From contig NZ_JOTN01000001.1 of the NCBI RefSeq assembly GCF_000712595.1, positions 171,901-235,900 on the forward strand: a stretch of 64,000 bases of DNA, in the 5' to 3' direction. This stretch comes from Bacillus manliponensis (GTDB lineage: Bacteria > Bacillota > Bacilli > Bacillales > Bacillaceae_G). The notes below the pieces were generated by a model that did not search any database, was not told the DNA's origin, and saw only the letters and a program-made list of their open reading frames with translations. Position numbers and translations under genes: made by a program. This document shows, piece by piece, positions 47,800 to 56,499 of the stretch (its first letter is position 1; each line of letters starts with the position of its first letter).

Positions 47800-48282
47800 T
47801 CTCTTTCTTCTTCGGCGCTTCTTCCTCTTTTTTCTCGTACTAATATAGTCTGCTACAATATGTAATGTACTGGCTACAATTACGCCCATAACAAACGTAA
47901 TAAGTGCCACTTCATGCGCCTTTGCTAACTCTAGTAATCTTCCCTCTAATATTGTTACATTTAATACGTATAAAAAAGGTGAAAATACAATGAGCATATA
48001 AAGAAGGCGTATGAGGTCACCGATAATAATTGTATGTGTTAACGGTGAACGATGTGGCATCACCACTTGATATGGATACCAAAAAATACGAAGAATCCCC
48101 CATTTTTTATAGGCTGAACTGTGAATATCCAAGTCCGGTGTTAAAAAGAATGTTCCGACAAGAAAACCAATTGCAAATGTAAGTAAAAAATCAAGCGTTG
48201 TTAACCCATACAAAATGAGTATAAGCAATACGATTGGAAGAGAAAGCAAGTTAATTTTTGTATGTGTTTTCCCTGATGGCAT
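47797..48282 (-). CDS. DUF2227-like putative metal-binding membrane protein
   Basis: 161 residues: MPSGKTHTKIN (N-terminal His), PDLDIHSSAYKKWG, MPHRSPLTHT and HIVADYIS give the histidine/aspartate pattern of DUF2227, set between four hydrophobic helices. Predicted to bind metal; activity unknown. The tail is extremely basic (KKRKKRRRRKR) and ends exactly where a dispersed repeat begins. 40 bp after the YkvA-type gene on the same strand. Confidence 0.8.
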   Translation of the reverse strand: MPSGKTHTKINLLSLPIVLLILILYGLTTLDFLLTFAIGFLVGTFFLTPDLDIHSSAYKKWGILRIFWYPYQVVMPHRSPLTHTIIIGDLIRLLYMLIVFSPFLYVLNVTILEGRLLELAKAHEVALITFVMGVIVASTLHIVADYISTRKKRKKRRRRKR

Positions 48283-48322
48283 AGTGCACTTCCTTCACTC
48301 GATCCAATGTCCAAACTGAACA

Positions 48323-48688
48323 TCATTGATCTAATTGTTGATCAATAAGTGACGTATCCACATCTGTACCAAACCATTCTGCAAGTTTCGTGCGTGCTTG
48401 TTCCTTTACGTCTTCATTTACGTACATCGCAACTTGTACGAGAGCCGCAGTTAATGCACCTAAGTCATCCGTATACCCAAGACCTACAATCATATCAGGA
48501 ATCGCGTCTATCGGTGTAATAAAATAAGCAAGAGCTCCGATAATTGTCACTTTTACACGTTTTGGGACATCTTTTCGCTGTAAGACATAAAACAGTAGTA
48601 GACTTGCATATATAACTGAATGTCCTGCTTTTTTTGCTACACTTTTCACCTTGTTCCAAAATGATTGAACTGTAAACTTTTGTTCCAT
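48323..48688 (-). CDS. YkvA-type DUF1232 membrane protein
   Basis: 121 residues with the DUF1232 core IIGALAYFITPIDAIPDMIVGLGYTDD (about 50-76), a short helical membrane-associated module found in B. subtilis YkvA. Function unknown. Probably co-transcribed with the DUF2227 gene. Confidence 0.85.
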   Translation of the reverse strand: MEQKFTVQSFWNKVKSVAKKAGHSVIYASLLLFYVLQRKDVPKRVKVTIIGALAYFITPIDAIPDMIVGLGYTDDLGALTAALVQVAMYVNEDVKEQARTKLAEWFGTDVDTSLIDQQLDQ

Positions 48689-48934
48689 ATATGTGCCCCC
48701 TACTTTTTGCTTTTATTATACGTAAATCAATCATATTTTTCCAAATACAACACAAAACATATTCAAATGCTTTTCCAAAGTAGAATGAAACTTATCCTAT
48801 TTATATATCTTAACAAAAAACAACAAAAAGAACAAATGTTCTATCTGTTTTCATATAAATATATATGATATTTTTCAACAAATCTATCACAGTTGCTGCA
48901 ATACGCAGAATCCTACTCTCACTCACTATCTTTT

Positions 48935-49020
48935 ATTTCAAACATTGGGCGTCCCACAAAAGGGCACTGACCGTTACTACGCACGGCCAGGTCCTCTATT
49001 CATCCTAAAAAGAAAGAGCT
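48935..49020 (-). repeat. Conserved-loop hairpin repeat (reverse)
   Basis: On the minus strand GGACCTGGCC-GTGCGTAGTAAC-GGTCAGTGCCC, then TGGG-ACG-CCCA and AATGTTTGAAAT. It aligns along its whole length with the copy at 51385-51471. Confidence 0.8.
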
Positions 49021-49275
49021 TTTAAAAACATTTTTTAAAAGAATTCCTCTCAAAATGTTCAATTTATTCTCTTTTTCTCAATTTTGTTTGTTATATTATA
49101 TGGTTGACGAGCATATAAACGAATGTTAAAGTTTTGAATGTCAGCTATTAAATTAAATACAAAAACTGTAAAAAGTTACACTGTTCCTAACACCCAAAGT
49201 TTGTAGTATAATACAATAATGACGTTATGATTTAGGAACAAACAGAAAAAAGGCAAGAAAACAATAGAGGGTATG

Positions 49276-49350
49276 CATAGTTCAAAGCATATATGGATGA
49301 TAGAAATATGGCTACATCCATAGCAACAAAAACTATGTATTTTTTATTTT
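49276..49350 (+). ncRNA. Nested hairpin in the ltaS leader (attenuator-like)
   Basis: Outer stem CATAGTT/AACTATG (49276-49282 / 49331-49337) encloses TATGGATG/CATCCATA (49292-49299 / 49315-49322) and is followed by TATTTTTTATTTTA. It sits between a TATAAT at about 49209 and the ltaS start, so it could be a leader terminator or a small RNA. No family recognised. Confidence 0.4.
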
Positions 49351-49402
49351 AGCATTTTTGCTCCAAAATCGACCAAGCCTGATAGAGAAAGGGTGAAAAT
49401 GG

Positions 49403-51343
49403 ATGAAGGAATCCTTAAAATTACAATTTCAGAACGTGCGCTTTACACTATTTGTAGCTTTAGCCGTATGGTTAAAAACATACATTATTACGCGCACTAG
49501 CTTTGATTTAAAAATTGAATCTGTTATGCAAGAGTTAATTTTACTCATTAGTCCATTAGCAATGTCATTACTTGTTGTTGGTCTAGCGTTATTTGCAAAA
49601 GGGAAAAAACGTAACTATATTGCACTTGGAATGAACTTTTTACTGACATTTATTCTTGTTGGTAACGTAATGTTCTACGGATTCTTCAACGATTTCGTTA
49701 CATTACCAGTACTAGGGCAAACATCTAACTTCGGTAGCCTTGGTTCTAGTGCAAAGGAATTATTAAATCTTAAAGTTATTTTAGCTTTTGCTGACATTAT
49801 TTTCTTTGCAATCCTTTTAAAGAAGAAAAAGGATTTTGCAAAAACAGAGCGTGTTACACGTCCGGTGCGAATTTTATACTTTGTATCAACAGTGGCTGTG
49901 TTCTTCGTAAACTTAGGTCTTGCTGAAGCTGAGCGTCCACAACTATTAACACGTTCATTTGACCGTGTTATGTTAGTGAAAAACTTAGGTGTATATTTCC
50001 ACCAAGCATATGACATTGGCTTACAAGCGAAGTCAACGTCTCAAAAGGCATTTGCAGATAGCAGCAAACTGCAAGAAACTGAAAACTATGTGAAAACAAT
50101 GCATACAAAGCCTGATCCGAACATGTTCGGTGTAGCAGAAGGTAAGAACGTTATTGTCGTTTCTCTTGAATCATTACAAACATTTTTAATTGGAGCGACT
50201 GTAAACGGACAGGAAGTAACTCCTTTCTTAAACCAGTTTATTAACGAAAGTTATTACTTCGACAACTTCTACCACCAAACTGGGCAAGGTAAAACATCTG
50301 ATGCTGAATTCTTAGTAGATACAGGTCTTTATCCACTTGACCGTGGCGCTGTATACTTTACACACGGTACAAATGAATATACAGCATCACCAGAAATTTT
50401 GCATCAAAAAGGATATCACACATCTGTGTTCCATGCGAATAACGCAACGTTCTGGAACCGTAACATGATGTATTCATCAATGGGTTACGATCGTTACTTT
50501 AATGAATTAGACTACACAATTACAGAAGAGTCAAAACTAAACTGGGGATTAAAAGATATCGAGTACTTTGATCAATCTGTTGATATGTTAAAGGAAATTG
50601 ACCAGCCATTCTATAGTCGCTTCCTTACATTAACAAACCACTTCCCGTTCACATACGATGATGATACAAAATACATCGAGCCATATAACTCTGGTAACGG
50701 CGTTTTTGACCGTTATATGGTAACAGCACGTTACTTAGATGAGTCATTAAAGCTATTTGTTGAACGTCTAAAAGAAGAAGGTCTGTACGATAACACAGTT
50801 CTTGTGTTCTATGGTGACCATTACGGTATTTCTGAAAACCATAACCGTGCAACAGCACAGTTCTTAGGTAAAGAAGAAATTACAGAGTTTGACCATATTA
50901 ATTTACAACGTACACCATTATATATTCATGTACCAGGACAAACAGAAGGAAAAACAATTTCTGCTCCTGCTGGTCAAATTGATATTAAACCAACAATTCT
51001 TCATTTATTAGGAATTGATACAACAAATGACATTAACTTCGGTCACGATTTATTCTCACCAGATCGTACACCTTTTGTTATATTACGTGATGGAAGCTTC
51101 ATTACAGAGCAATATATTTACACAAACAATACATTCTACGATCGCTTAACAGGTGAAGTAGCCGATGTACCAAAAGAAGAAGCTCAAGCATTGAAAGATC
51201 GTGCTCAAAACGAATTGCGTATGTCTGATCAAATTATCGAAGGTGATTTACTTCGTTTCTATGAAGGTCAGAACATAAAAACAGGTGAAATAAAAACTGT
51301 TATTAAAGAAGAGAAAAAAGAAGACAAAAAGGACGCTGAGTAA
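49403..51343 (+). CDS. ltaS: Lipoteichoic acid synthase family protein
   Basis: 646 residues: five N-terminal helices (to about 195), then an extracellular sulfatase-fold domain. The catalytic threonine is Thr298 in TGQGKTSDAEF; metal ligands appear in VSLESLQ, YGDHYG and around HANNATFWNRN. It polymerises glycerol phosphate from phosphatidylglycerol onto the LTA anchor. The species group has several paralogues, so this may be any of LtaS, YfnI-, YqgS- or YvgJ-type. The tail is rich in Lys/Glu/Asp. Confidence 0.92.
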   Translation: MKESLKLQFQNVRFTLFVALAVWLKTYIITRTSFDLKIESVMQELILLISPLAMSLLVVGLALFAKGKKRNYIALGMNFLLTFILVGNVMFYGFFNDFVTLPVLGQTSNFGSLGSSAKELLNLKVILAFADIIFFAILLKKKKDFAKTERVTRPVRILYFVSTVAVFFVNLGLAEAERPQLLTRSFDRVMLVKNLGVYFHQAYDIGLQAKSTSQKAFADSSKLQETENYVKTMHTKPDPNMFGVAEGKNVIVVSLESLQTFLIGATVNGQEVTPFLNQFINESYYFDNFYHQTGQGKTSDAEFLVDTGLYPLDRGAVYFTHGTNEYTASPEILHQKGYHTSVFHANNATFWNRNMMYSSMGYDRYFNELDYTITEESKLNWGLKDIEYFDQSVDMLKEIDQPFYSRFLTLTNHFPFTYDDDTKYIEPYNSGNGVFDRYMVTARYLDESLKLFVERLKEEGLYDNTVLVFYGDHYGISENHNRATAQFLGKEEITEFDHINLQRTPLYIHVPGQTEGKTISAPAGQIDIKPTILHLLGIDTTNDINFGHDLFSPDRTPFVILRDGSFITEQYIYTNNTFYDRLTGEVADVPKEEAQALKDRAQNELRMSDQIIEGDLLRFYEGQNIKTGEIKTVIKEEKKEDKKDAE

Positions 51344-51358
51344 TCAGCGTCTTTTTTT
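51332..51358 (+). terminator. Terminator after ltaS
   Basis: GACGCTGA / TCAGCGTC with loop GTAA and T7; the stop codon lies within the loop and 3' arm. Confidence 0.85.
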
Positions 51359-51384
51359 ATCTTTTAAAGACGATTAAAAACAAA

Positions 51385-51471
51385 AAACTTTCTTTTTTGG
51401 GTGGAATAGCGGACCTGGCCTTGCATAGTAACGGTCAGGTCCCTTTTGGCGGACGACCAATGTTTGAAACA
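51385..51471 (+). repeat. Conserved-loop hairpin repeat (best copy)
   Basis: GGACCTGGCC (51411-51420), loop TTGCATAGTAAC, GGTCAGGTCC (51433-51442) form a 10-bp stem; TTGG-CGGACGA-CCAA follows as a second hairpin, then TGTTTGAAAC. Preceded by CTTTCTTTTTT. Other copies: 31345, 37415, 40950 and 48935, with weaker ones at 13755, 19617 and 37645. Confidence 0.8.
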
Positions 51472-51678
51472 AATGATAGCAAGCAAATGCAGAATTTTAA
51501 GTGTTTGCGGAGCCTTAATGTAGTGAATATGTGAGAAACATGTTGTTGCATTTACTTGAACGAAGGAACTAGTCATCATGAGTAATGTACAAAGATTTTT
51601 CAAGCTATTTAACTCAGGTCTTTAGACATTATTACACAATCTTTACCTTATATTTACATCCACTTCATAAACGGTCTC

Positions 51679-51778
51679 TATAATAAAAAATGTAAGCTAT
51701 GTCCCTATGAAACAAGCTACCCTCCTTATGCAAATGATTTTGCATACAACGTTCTTTTTGGAACGTTGTCTTTTTTTT
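51679..51778 (+). ncRNA. Possible attenuated leader upstream of dat
   Basis: A TATAAT at 51679-51684 is followed by hairpin ATGCAAA-TGAT-TTTGCAT (51728-51745) and a strong intrinsic terminator ACAACGTTC-TTTTTG-GAACGTTGT with T8 (51746-51778), 80 bp before dat. The previous gene already has its own terminator, so this one may attenuate dat or end a short RNA. No -35 at the normal distance. Confidence 0.4.
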
Positions 51779-51856
51779 AAAAAAAGAAGGATTCTTTTCT
51801 CTATTTTTCGAATTTGTATATACAAAGTAAGAAATTGTAAAAGGCGGGGACGTATA

Positions 51857-52726
51857 ATGGCATATGAACGTTTTGTATTATGGAATCATACAATCATTGA
51901 TACAGAAGCTGAAAGAACATCTATTGAGTTAGAAGAACGCGGTTTACAATTCGGAGACGGTGTATATGAAGTTATTCGCATATACAAAGGAAGCTTACAT
52001 TTACTAGAACCACATTTAACAAGGCTATATCGTTCTATGGAGGAAATTGAGATTACACCGTCATTCTCAAAAGCAGAACTCATTGCTTTTCTTTATGACT
52101 TAATTACAAAAAATCAATTTAAAGAAGATGGAACGTTATACTTACAAATTTCACGTGGTGTACAATCTAGAACTCATCCATTTTCTTTTGATACGAAACC
52201 TACCGTATATGGTTATATTACACGAAAAGAACGCCCTGCTTTATGGCTAGAATACGGTATTCGAGCTATATCAGAGCCTGATATCCGCTGGCTTCGCTGT
52301 GATATTAAATCACTAAATTTATTACCAAACGTGATGGCAAATACAAAGGCAGAGCGAAAAGGTTGTAAAGAGGCATTATTTATTCGAAATGGTCTCGTTA
52401 CCGAAGGAAGCCACTCTAATTTCTTTTTTGTAAAAAACGGTACGCTTTATACACATCCTGCGAACCATTTAATCTTAAACGGCATTGTCCGTCAGTATGT
52501 CATTTCTTTAGCTCATACACTTCAAATTCCAGTACAAGAAGAGCTCTTTAGTATTCGGGATGTGTATGGAGCAGATGAATGTTTCTTTACTGGGACAACG
52601 ATGGAGATTATGCCAATGACACATATAGACGGAAATGCGATTGCCAATGGACAAGTTGGTAAATTCACAAAATTGCTACAAAAAACTTTTGAACAAAGTA
52701 TTTCTAATTCGAATGTCACTTTTTAA
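51857..52726 (+). CDS. dat: D-alanine aminotransferase (PLP fold type IV)
   Basis: 289 residues from the ATG at 51857 (GGCGGGGA about 7 nt upstream); the open frame before it crosses the leader terminator and is not coding. Class IV transaminase with YEVIRIYKGSLHLLEPHL, PLP lysine 151 in DIKSLNLLPNVMA, ALFIRNGLVTEGSHSNFF and FTGTTMEIMP. Makes D-glutamate from D-alanine for peptidoglycan. The MAYERFVLWN start and the DIKSLN motif match Bacillus D-amino acid transaminases. Confidence 0.93.
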   Translation: MAYERFVLWNHTIIDTEAERTSIELEERGLQFGDGVYEVIRIYKGSLHLLEPHLTRLYRSMEEIEITPSFSKAELIAFLYDLITKNQFKEDGTLYLQISRGVQSRTHPFSFDTKPTVYGYITRKERPALWLEYGIRAISEPDIRWLRCDIKSLNLLPNVMANTKAERKGCKEALFIRNGLVTEGSHSNFFFVKNGTLYTHPANHLILNGIVRQYVISLAHTLQIPVQEELFSIRDVYGADECFFTGTTMEIMPMTHIDGNAIANGQVGKFTKLLQKTFEQSISNSNVTF

Positions 52727-52780
52727 TAAAAACGTATAATATTAGAAATTTTTCTGTTAAATATATGTATTTTACTTGAA

Positions 52781-52815
52781 AATCAAGGTATAAATTGGTA
52801 CCTTGATTATTTTTT
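52781..52815 (+). terminator. Terminator after dat
   Basis: Perfect 10-bp stem AATCAAGGTA / TACCTTGATT with an 8-nt loop and ATTTTTTTG. Confidence 0.85.
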
Positions 52816-52852
52816 TGTTTTTTTGCATTATATTCGGATATTTTCATGATTC

Positions 52853-52881
52853 TTGACACAAATCGACAAGCATTTTAGAAT
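52853..52881 (+). promoter_or_regulatory. Sigma-A promoter of the SH3-NlpC/P60 gene
   Basis: TTGACA, 17 bp, TAGAAT: a consensus -35 and a near-consensus -10, 61 bp before the start codon. Confidence 0.75.
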
Positions 52882-52941
52882 TTTTTTAGTTGGTAATTTT
52901 TTCATTGATAGAAAACACTTGCAGAAAGGATTCGACAAACT

Positions 52942-54636
52942 ATGAAAAAGTATCTTGCCGGTCTTGCAGCAGTATCTGTAGCAGGTGCAGCAGCTCCAGT
53001 AATGGATAATAGCGTTCAAGCAGCTACAGATCAATCGCCAAAGACCACACAAACAGTTCAAGCCACTTCGCAAAAAAGCGGAGCACACACAGTAACAGCT
53101 GATGCATTACACGTTCGCACAGGTCCAAGTACTTCTCATGCAATTATGTCTAAAGTGTACAAAGGGCAAACGGTACAAGTCATTGGAGAAGAAAATGGTT
53201 GGCTAAAAATTAGCTACCAAGGAAAGACCGGTTTTGTAAGCGGACAATTTGTCTCAAAAGATAGCAATGCAACAACAAATGTAAACACAACTGGCACTAA
53301 AACAGTAACAGCCGATGTATTACGTATTCGTACAAGCCCAAGCACTTCCAGCTCTATTATGGGGCGCGTGTATGAAGGGCAAGCACTACAAGTTGTTGGC
53401 GTAGAAAATGGCTGGCTAAAAATCAATCATAACGGAAAAACAGGTTATGTAAGCAGTCAATTCGTTGCAGATGGTGGCAATGCTACAAACTCTACACCTA
53501 ACAACAATGCAAATGTTCAAGCAGCTAGTGGTAATTATACAGTCAATGTCTCTTCCCTTCGCGTTCGTACAGGTCCAAGTACTTCTCATACAACTTTAGG
53601 ATCTGTTCGTAAAGGACAAGTCGTACAAGTAACTGGTGAAGTACAAGACTGGTTTAAAATTAACTATGGCGGACAAACTGCCTACATTAGCAAAGATTAT
53701 GTTTCAAAGGGTGGCTCTGATGCAAATGCAGGCCAAACAAATGGACAAAATAATAACAACGTAACTGTTCAAACAGGCGGTACATACGTTGTAGACACAA
53801 CCTCTTTACGTATCCGTACAGGCCCTGCTACTTACCATAGTGTAATTGGTGGTGTCTTAAAAGGACAAACATTACAAGTAACTGGTGTCGAAAACGGTTG
53901 GTTTAAAGTGAACTATCAAGGAAGAACTGGTTATGTAAGCAGTGAATATGTGAAGTTCGTTCAAGGTGGTACACCATCACAACCTGAGACAAGCAATCCA
54001 TCTACAGGTACTGCTGTTGGCGATTACTACATTAACGTAAGTGCATTAAATGTACGTAGTGGCGCTGGTACGAACTACGGCGTGATTGGTGCGTTATCAA
54101 AAGGAACGAAAGTACAAGTTCTATCTGAGCAATCCGGATGGAGCAAAGTTAATTACAACGGAAAAACTGGTTATATTGCGACAAAATACTTATCACAAAC
54201 ACCAGTTTCAGGTGGACAAGTAACACCACCAACTTCTGGATCAAACGGTGGAAACAACACTGGTAGCACTAATGGTGACATGTCATCATTACTTGCATAT
54301 GCAAAGTCAATGGAAGGAGTTCCATACGTATGGGGCGGTACTTCAGCAACTGGCGTTGACTGTAGCGGTTACATTTATCACGTATACAAAAAGCACGGAT
54401 ATTCTATTAGTCGTCAAAGTGTAGCTGGATATTGGAACAGTTTCCAAAAAACTTCCAATCCGCAACCTGGTGACTTAATTTACTTCCAAAACACATATAA
54501 AGCTGGTCCTTCTCACATGGGTATTTATCTTGGTGGAGGTACCTTCATTCAATCTGGTGATAGCGGCGTAAAAGTTGCATCTTTAAGCAACTCATATTGG
54601 AGTAAACATTTCTTAGGATATTCTAAACCTTATTAA
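52942..54636 (+). CDS. Secreted SH3b-NlpC/P60 cell wall hydrolase
   Basis: 564 residues: signal peptide (MKKYLAGLAAVSVAGAAAPV, ending near VQA), five bacterial SH3 repeats (about 45-105, 120-180, 195-255, 275-335, 355-415, each with LRVRTGPST... and GWLKI/GYVSS marks) joined by Asn/Gly/Thr-rich linkers, then an NlpC/P60 domain (about 450-564) with Cys in GVDCSGY, His in PSHMGIYL and Gln in FIQSGDSG. Binds the wall and cuts gamma-D-Glu-DAP. Related to B. cereus-group enterotoxin-like/CwpFM proteins. Strong sigma-A promoter upstream. Confidence 0.92.
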   Translation: MKKYLAGLAAVSVAGAAAPVMDNSVQAATDQSPKTTQTVQATSQKSGAHTVTADALHVRTGPSTSHAIMSKVYKGQTVQVIGEENGWLKISYQGKTGFVSGQFVSKDSNATTNVNTTGTKTVTADVLRIRTSPSTSSSIMGRVYEGQALQVVGVENGWLKINHNGKTGYVSSQFVADGGNATNSTPNNNANVQAASGNYTVNVSSLRVRTGPSTSHTTLGSVRKGQVVQVTGEVQDWFKINYGGQTAYISKDYVSKGGSDANAGQTNGQNNNNVTVQTGGTYVVDTTSLRIRTGPATYHSVIGGVLKGQTLQVTGVENGWFKVNYQGRTGYVSSEYVKFVQGGTPSQPETSNPSTGTAVGDYYINVSALNVRSGAGTNYGVIGALSKGTKVQVLSEQSGWSKVNYNGKTGYIATKYLSQTPVSGGQVTPPTSGSNGGNNTGSTNGDMSSLLAYAKSMEGVPYVWGGTSATGVDCSGYIYHVYKKHGYSISRQSVAGYWNSFQKTSNPQPGDLIYFQNTYKAGPSHMGIYLGGGTFIQSGDSGVKVASLSNSYWSKHFLGYSKPY

Positions 54637-54649
54637 TTTATAATTTTAA

Positions 54650-54673
54650 AGCCTTCTAGATTACTAGAAGGCT
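54650..54673 (+). terminator. Terminator after the SH3-NlpC/P60 gene
   Basis: Perfect 10-bp stem AGCCTTCTAG / CTAGAAGGCT with loop ATTA and a T-run. Confidence 0.85.
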
Positions 54674-55006
54674 CTTTTTTTATCTTTATTACGAACGATC
54701 ACTATTGTAAGCGCCCACATTATAAGGAAATAAGTGTGGATATTTTCCCATTTAATACATCATATTTTCTTATAATCATCCTCAAATGCTCAAAAATGAT
54801 GAACTTTCAAAGAAACATCATGACAAAATTATGTATAATATATCCTTTATGTGCTATCTTACTATATTTTCTTTCTATTGCGAATAATTGTTAGATGTTT
54901 GACCTCTGAAGTCCATTGTGATAAGTTACTTAAGATAATATTTTCATAGAAGTATATGAAATCGTTCTTTTATACTTCTGTACTATGAGAGAGGAGATTC
55001 AATCGC
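54674..55006. other. Intergenic region upstream of nupC
   Basis: 333 bp, AT-rich. A TATAAT at about 54835 is a candidate promoter. No purine riboswitch pattern and no gene seen. Confidence 0.4.
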
Positions 55007-56215
55007 ATGAATGTTTTATGGGGAATTGGCGGCGTGATTGGAATTTTAGCAATCGCTGTTTTACTATCGTCTGACCGTAAAGCCATTAAATGGCGCACGA
55101 TTTTAGTTGCACTTGCTCTTCAGATTATATTCTCATTTATCGTTTTAAAATGGGATGCTGGAAAAGCTGCTTTAAAATTTGCTGCTGACGGTGTACAAAG
55201 CTTAATTAATTATTCTTATGAGGGTATTAAATTCGTTTCTGGAGATTTAATTAACCCAGAAGGCCCTTGGGGATTCATTTTTGTTATTCAAGCACTACTT
55301 CCAATCGTCTTTATTAGCGCGTTAGTAGCAATCTTATATCATTTAGGTATTATGCAACGTTTTATTAGTATTGTGGGCGGTGCATTAAGCAAGCTTCTTG
55401 GTACTTCCAAAGCGGAAAGCTTAAATGCTGTAACGACAGTATTTTTAGGACAAACAGAAGCACCGATTTTAATTAAACCGTATTTAACACGTCTTACAAA
55501 TAGTGAGTTCTTCACAATTATGGTAAGCGGTATGACAGCTGTAGCAGGTTCCGTTCTTGTTGGTTACGCAGCAATGGGTATTCCACTTGAACATTTATTA
55601 GCAGCAGCAATTATGGCAGCGCCATCAAGTTTATTAATTGCGAAGCTAATCATGCCAGAAACAGAAGAAGTAAATAACAATGTTGAACTTTCAACTGAAC
55701 GTGAAGATGCAAACGTTATCGATGCAGCAGCACGCGGAGCATCTGAAGGTATGCATCTTGTTATTAATGTTACTGCAATGTTAATGGCATTTATCGCTTT
55801 AATCGCCCTTCTAAATGGTATGTTAGGATGGGTTGGTAGCTGGTTCGATATAAAACTAAGTCTTGATTTAATCTTCGGTTATCTTTTATCTCCACTCGCA
55901 CTCCTAATTGGTGTGTCACCAAATGAAGCAGTACATGCGGCTAGCTTCCTTGGGCAAAAACTTGCAATCAACGAATTCGTTGCGTATGCAAACTTAGGAA
56001 AAGAGATGGCAGAGTTTTCCGATAAAACACTTATGATTTTAACATTCGCAATTTGTGGATTTGCAAACTTCTCTTCGATTGCAATCCAACTAGGTGTAAC
56101 AGGATCACTTGCTCCTTCACGCCGTAAGCAAATTGCTCAATTAGGAATTAAAGCTGTAATGGCAGGTACATTAGCAAACTTATTAAACGCTGCAGTAGCT
56201 GGTATGATGTTTTAA
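55007..56215 (+). CDS. nupC: Concentrative nucleoside transporter (CNT/NupC)
   Basis: 402 residues, about ten helices, CNT family. FLGQTEAPILIKPYL (conserved nucleoside/cation site), SGMTAVAGSVLVGYAAMG and CGFANFSSIAIQLGVTG are diagnostic. Imports nucleosides with a proton or sodium. Monocistronic with RBS GAGAGGAG and its own terminator. Close paralogues exist in the group, so the symbol is by family. Confidence 0.9.
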   Translation: MNVLWGIGGVIGILAIAVLLSSDRKAIKWRTILVALALQIIFSFIVLKWDAGKAALKFAADGVQSLINYSYEGIKFVSGDLINPEGPWGFIFVIQALLPIVFISALVAILYHLGIMQRFISIVGGALSKLLGTSKAESLNAVTTVFLGQTEAPILIKPYLTRLTNSEFFTIMVSGMTAVAGSVLVGYAAMGIPLEHLLAAAIMAAPSSLLIAKLIMPETEEVNNNVELSTEREDANVIDAAARGASEGMHLVINVTAMLMAFIALIALLNGMLGWVGSWFDIKLSLDLIFGYLLSPLALLIGVSPNEAVHAASFLGQKLAINEFVAYANLGKEMAEFSDKTLMILTFAICGFANFSSIAIQLGVTGSLAPSRRKQIAQLGIKAVMAGTLANLLNAAVAGMMF

Positions 56216-56220
56216 TTCAC

Positions 56221-56251
56221 AGTCCCTTTTCAATCGAAAAGGGACTTTTTG
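56221..56251 (+). terminator. Terminator after nupC
   Basis: Perfect 10-bp stem AGTCCCTTTT / AAAAGGGACT with a 6-nt loop and T-run. Confidence 0.85.
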
Positions 56252-56499
56252 TTACCTTTATATCTTTTTATAAGGTTTTAATAATTCATATCTTTCTTTC
56301 TTACTCATAGTTTGTTACGATTGGATGTGCGGACAACCTAACAATGAAATTCAGGATAACATGCTACACGAACATCGTATCGTTACACTCTCATTGTAAC
56401 TCTGTTAACTTCTAGTATTTTACATACTTTTCTCATGATTCATTTTTTCTCTGAATGCACATATTACAAATAACCTACAACTGTTAGGGAGGGAATAAG

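Larger units (their letters stand above)
48689..49402. other. Long intergenic region and ltaS leader
   Basis: 714 bp without a gene. It contains a reverse conserved-loop repeat (48935-49020), a TATAAT at about 49209 and a nested hairpin with T-tract (49276-49350). No known riboswitch pattern was recognised. Confidence 0.5.

Noticed and set aside
48689-49402. A c-di-AMP (ydaO-type) or other known riboswitch before ltaS
   Set aside because: The conserved sequence blocks of known classes were not found; only generic nested hairpins are present.
51707-51856. N-terminal extension of Dat by 50 residues
   Set aside because: It would translate a leader terminator hairpin and T-tract; the ATG at 51857 has an RBS and matches the family start.
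54674-55006. Purine riboswitch or PurBox ahead of nupC
   Set aside because: No aptamer core or PurBox-like inverted repeat could be seen.
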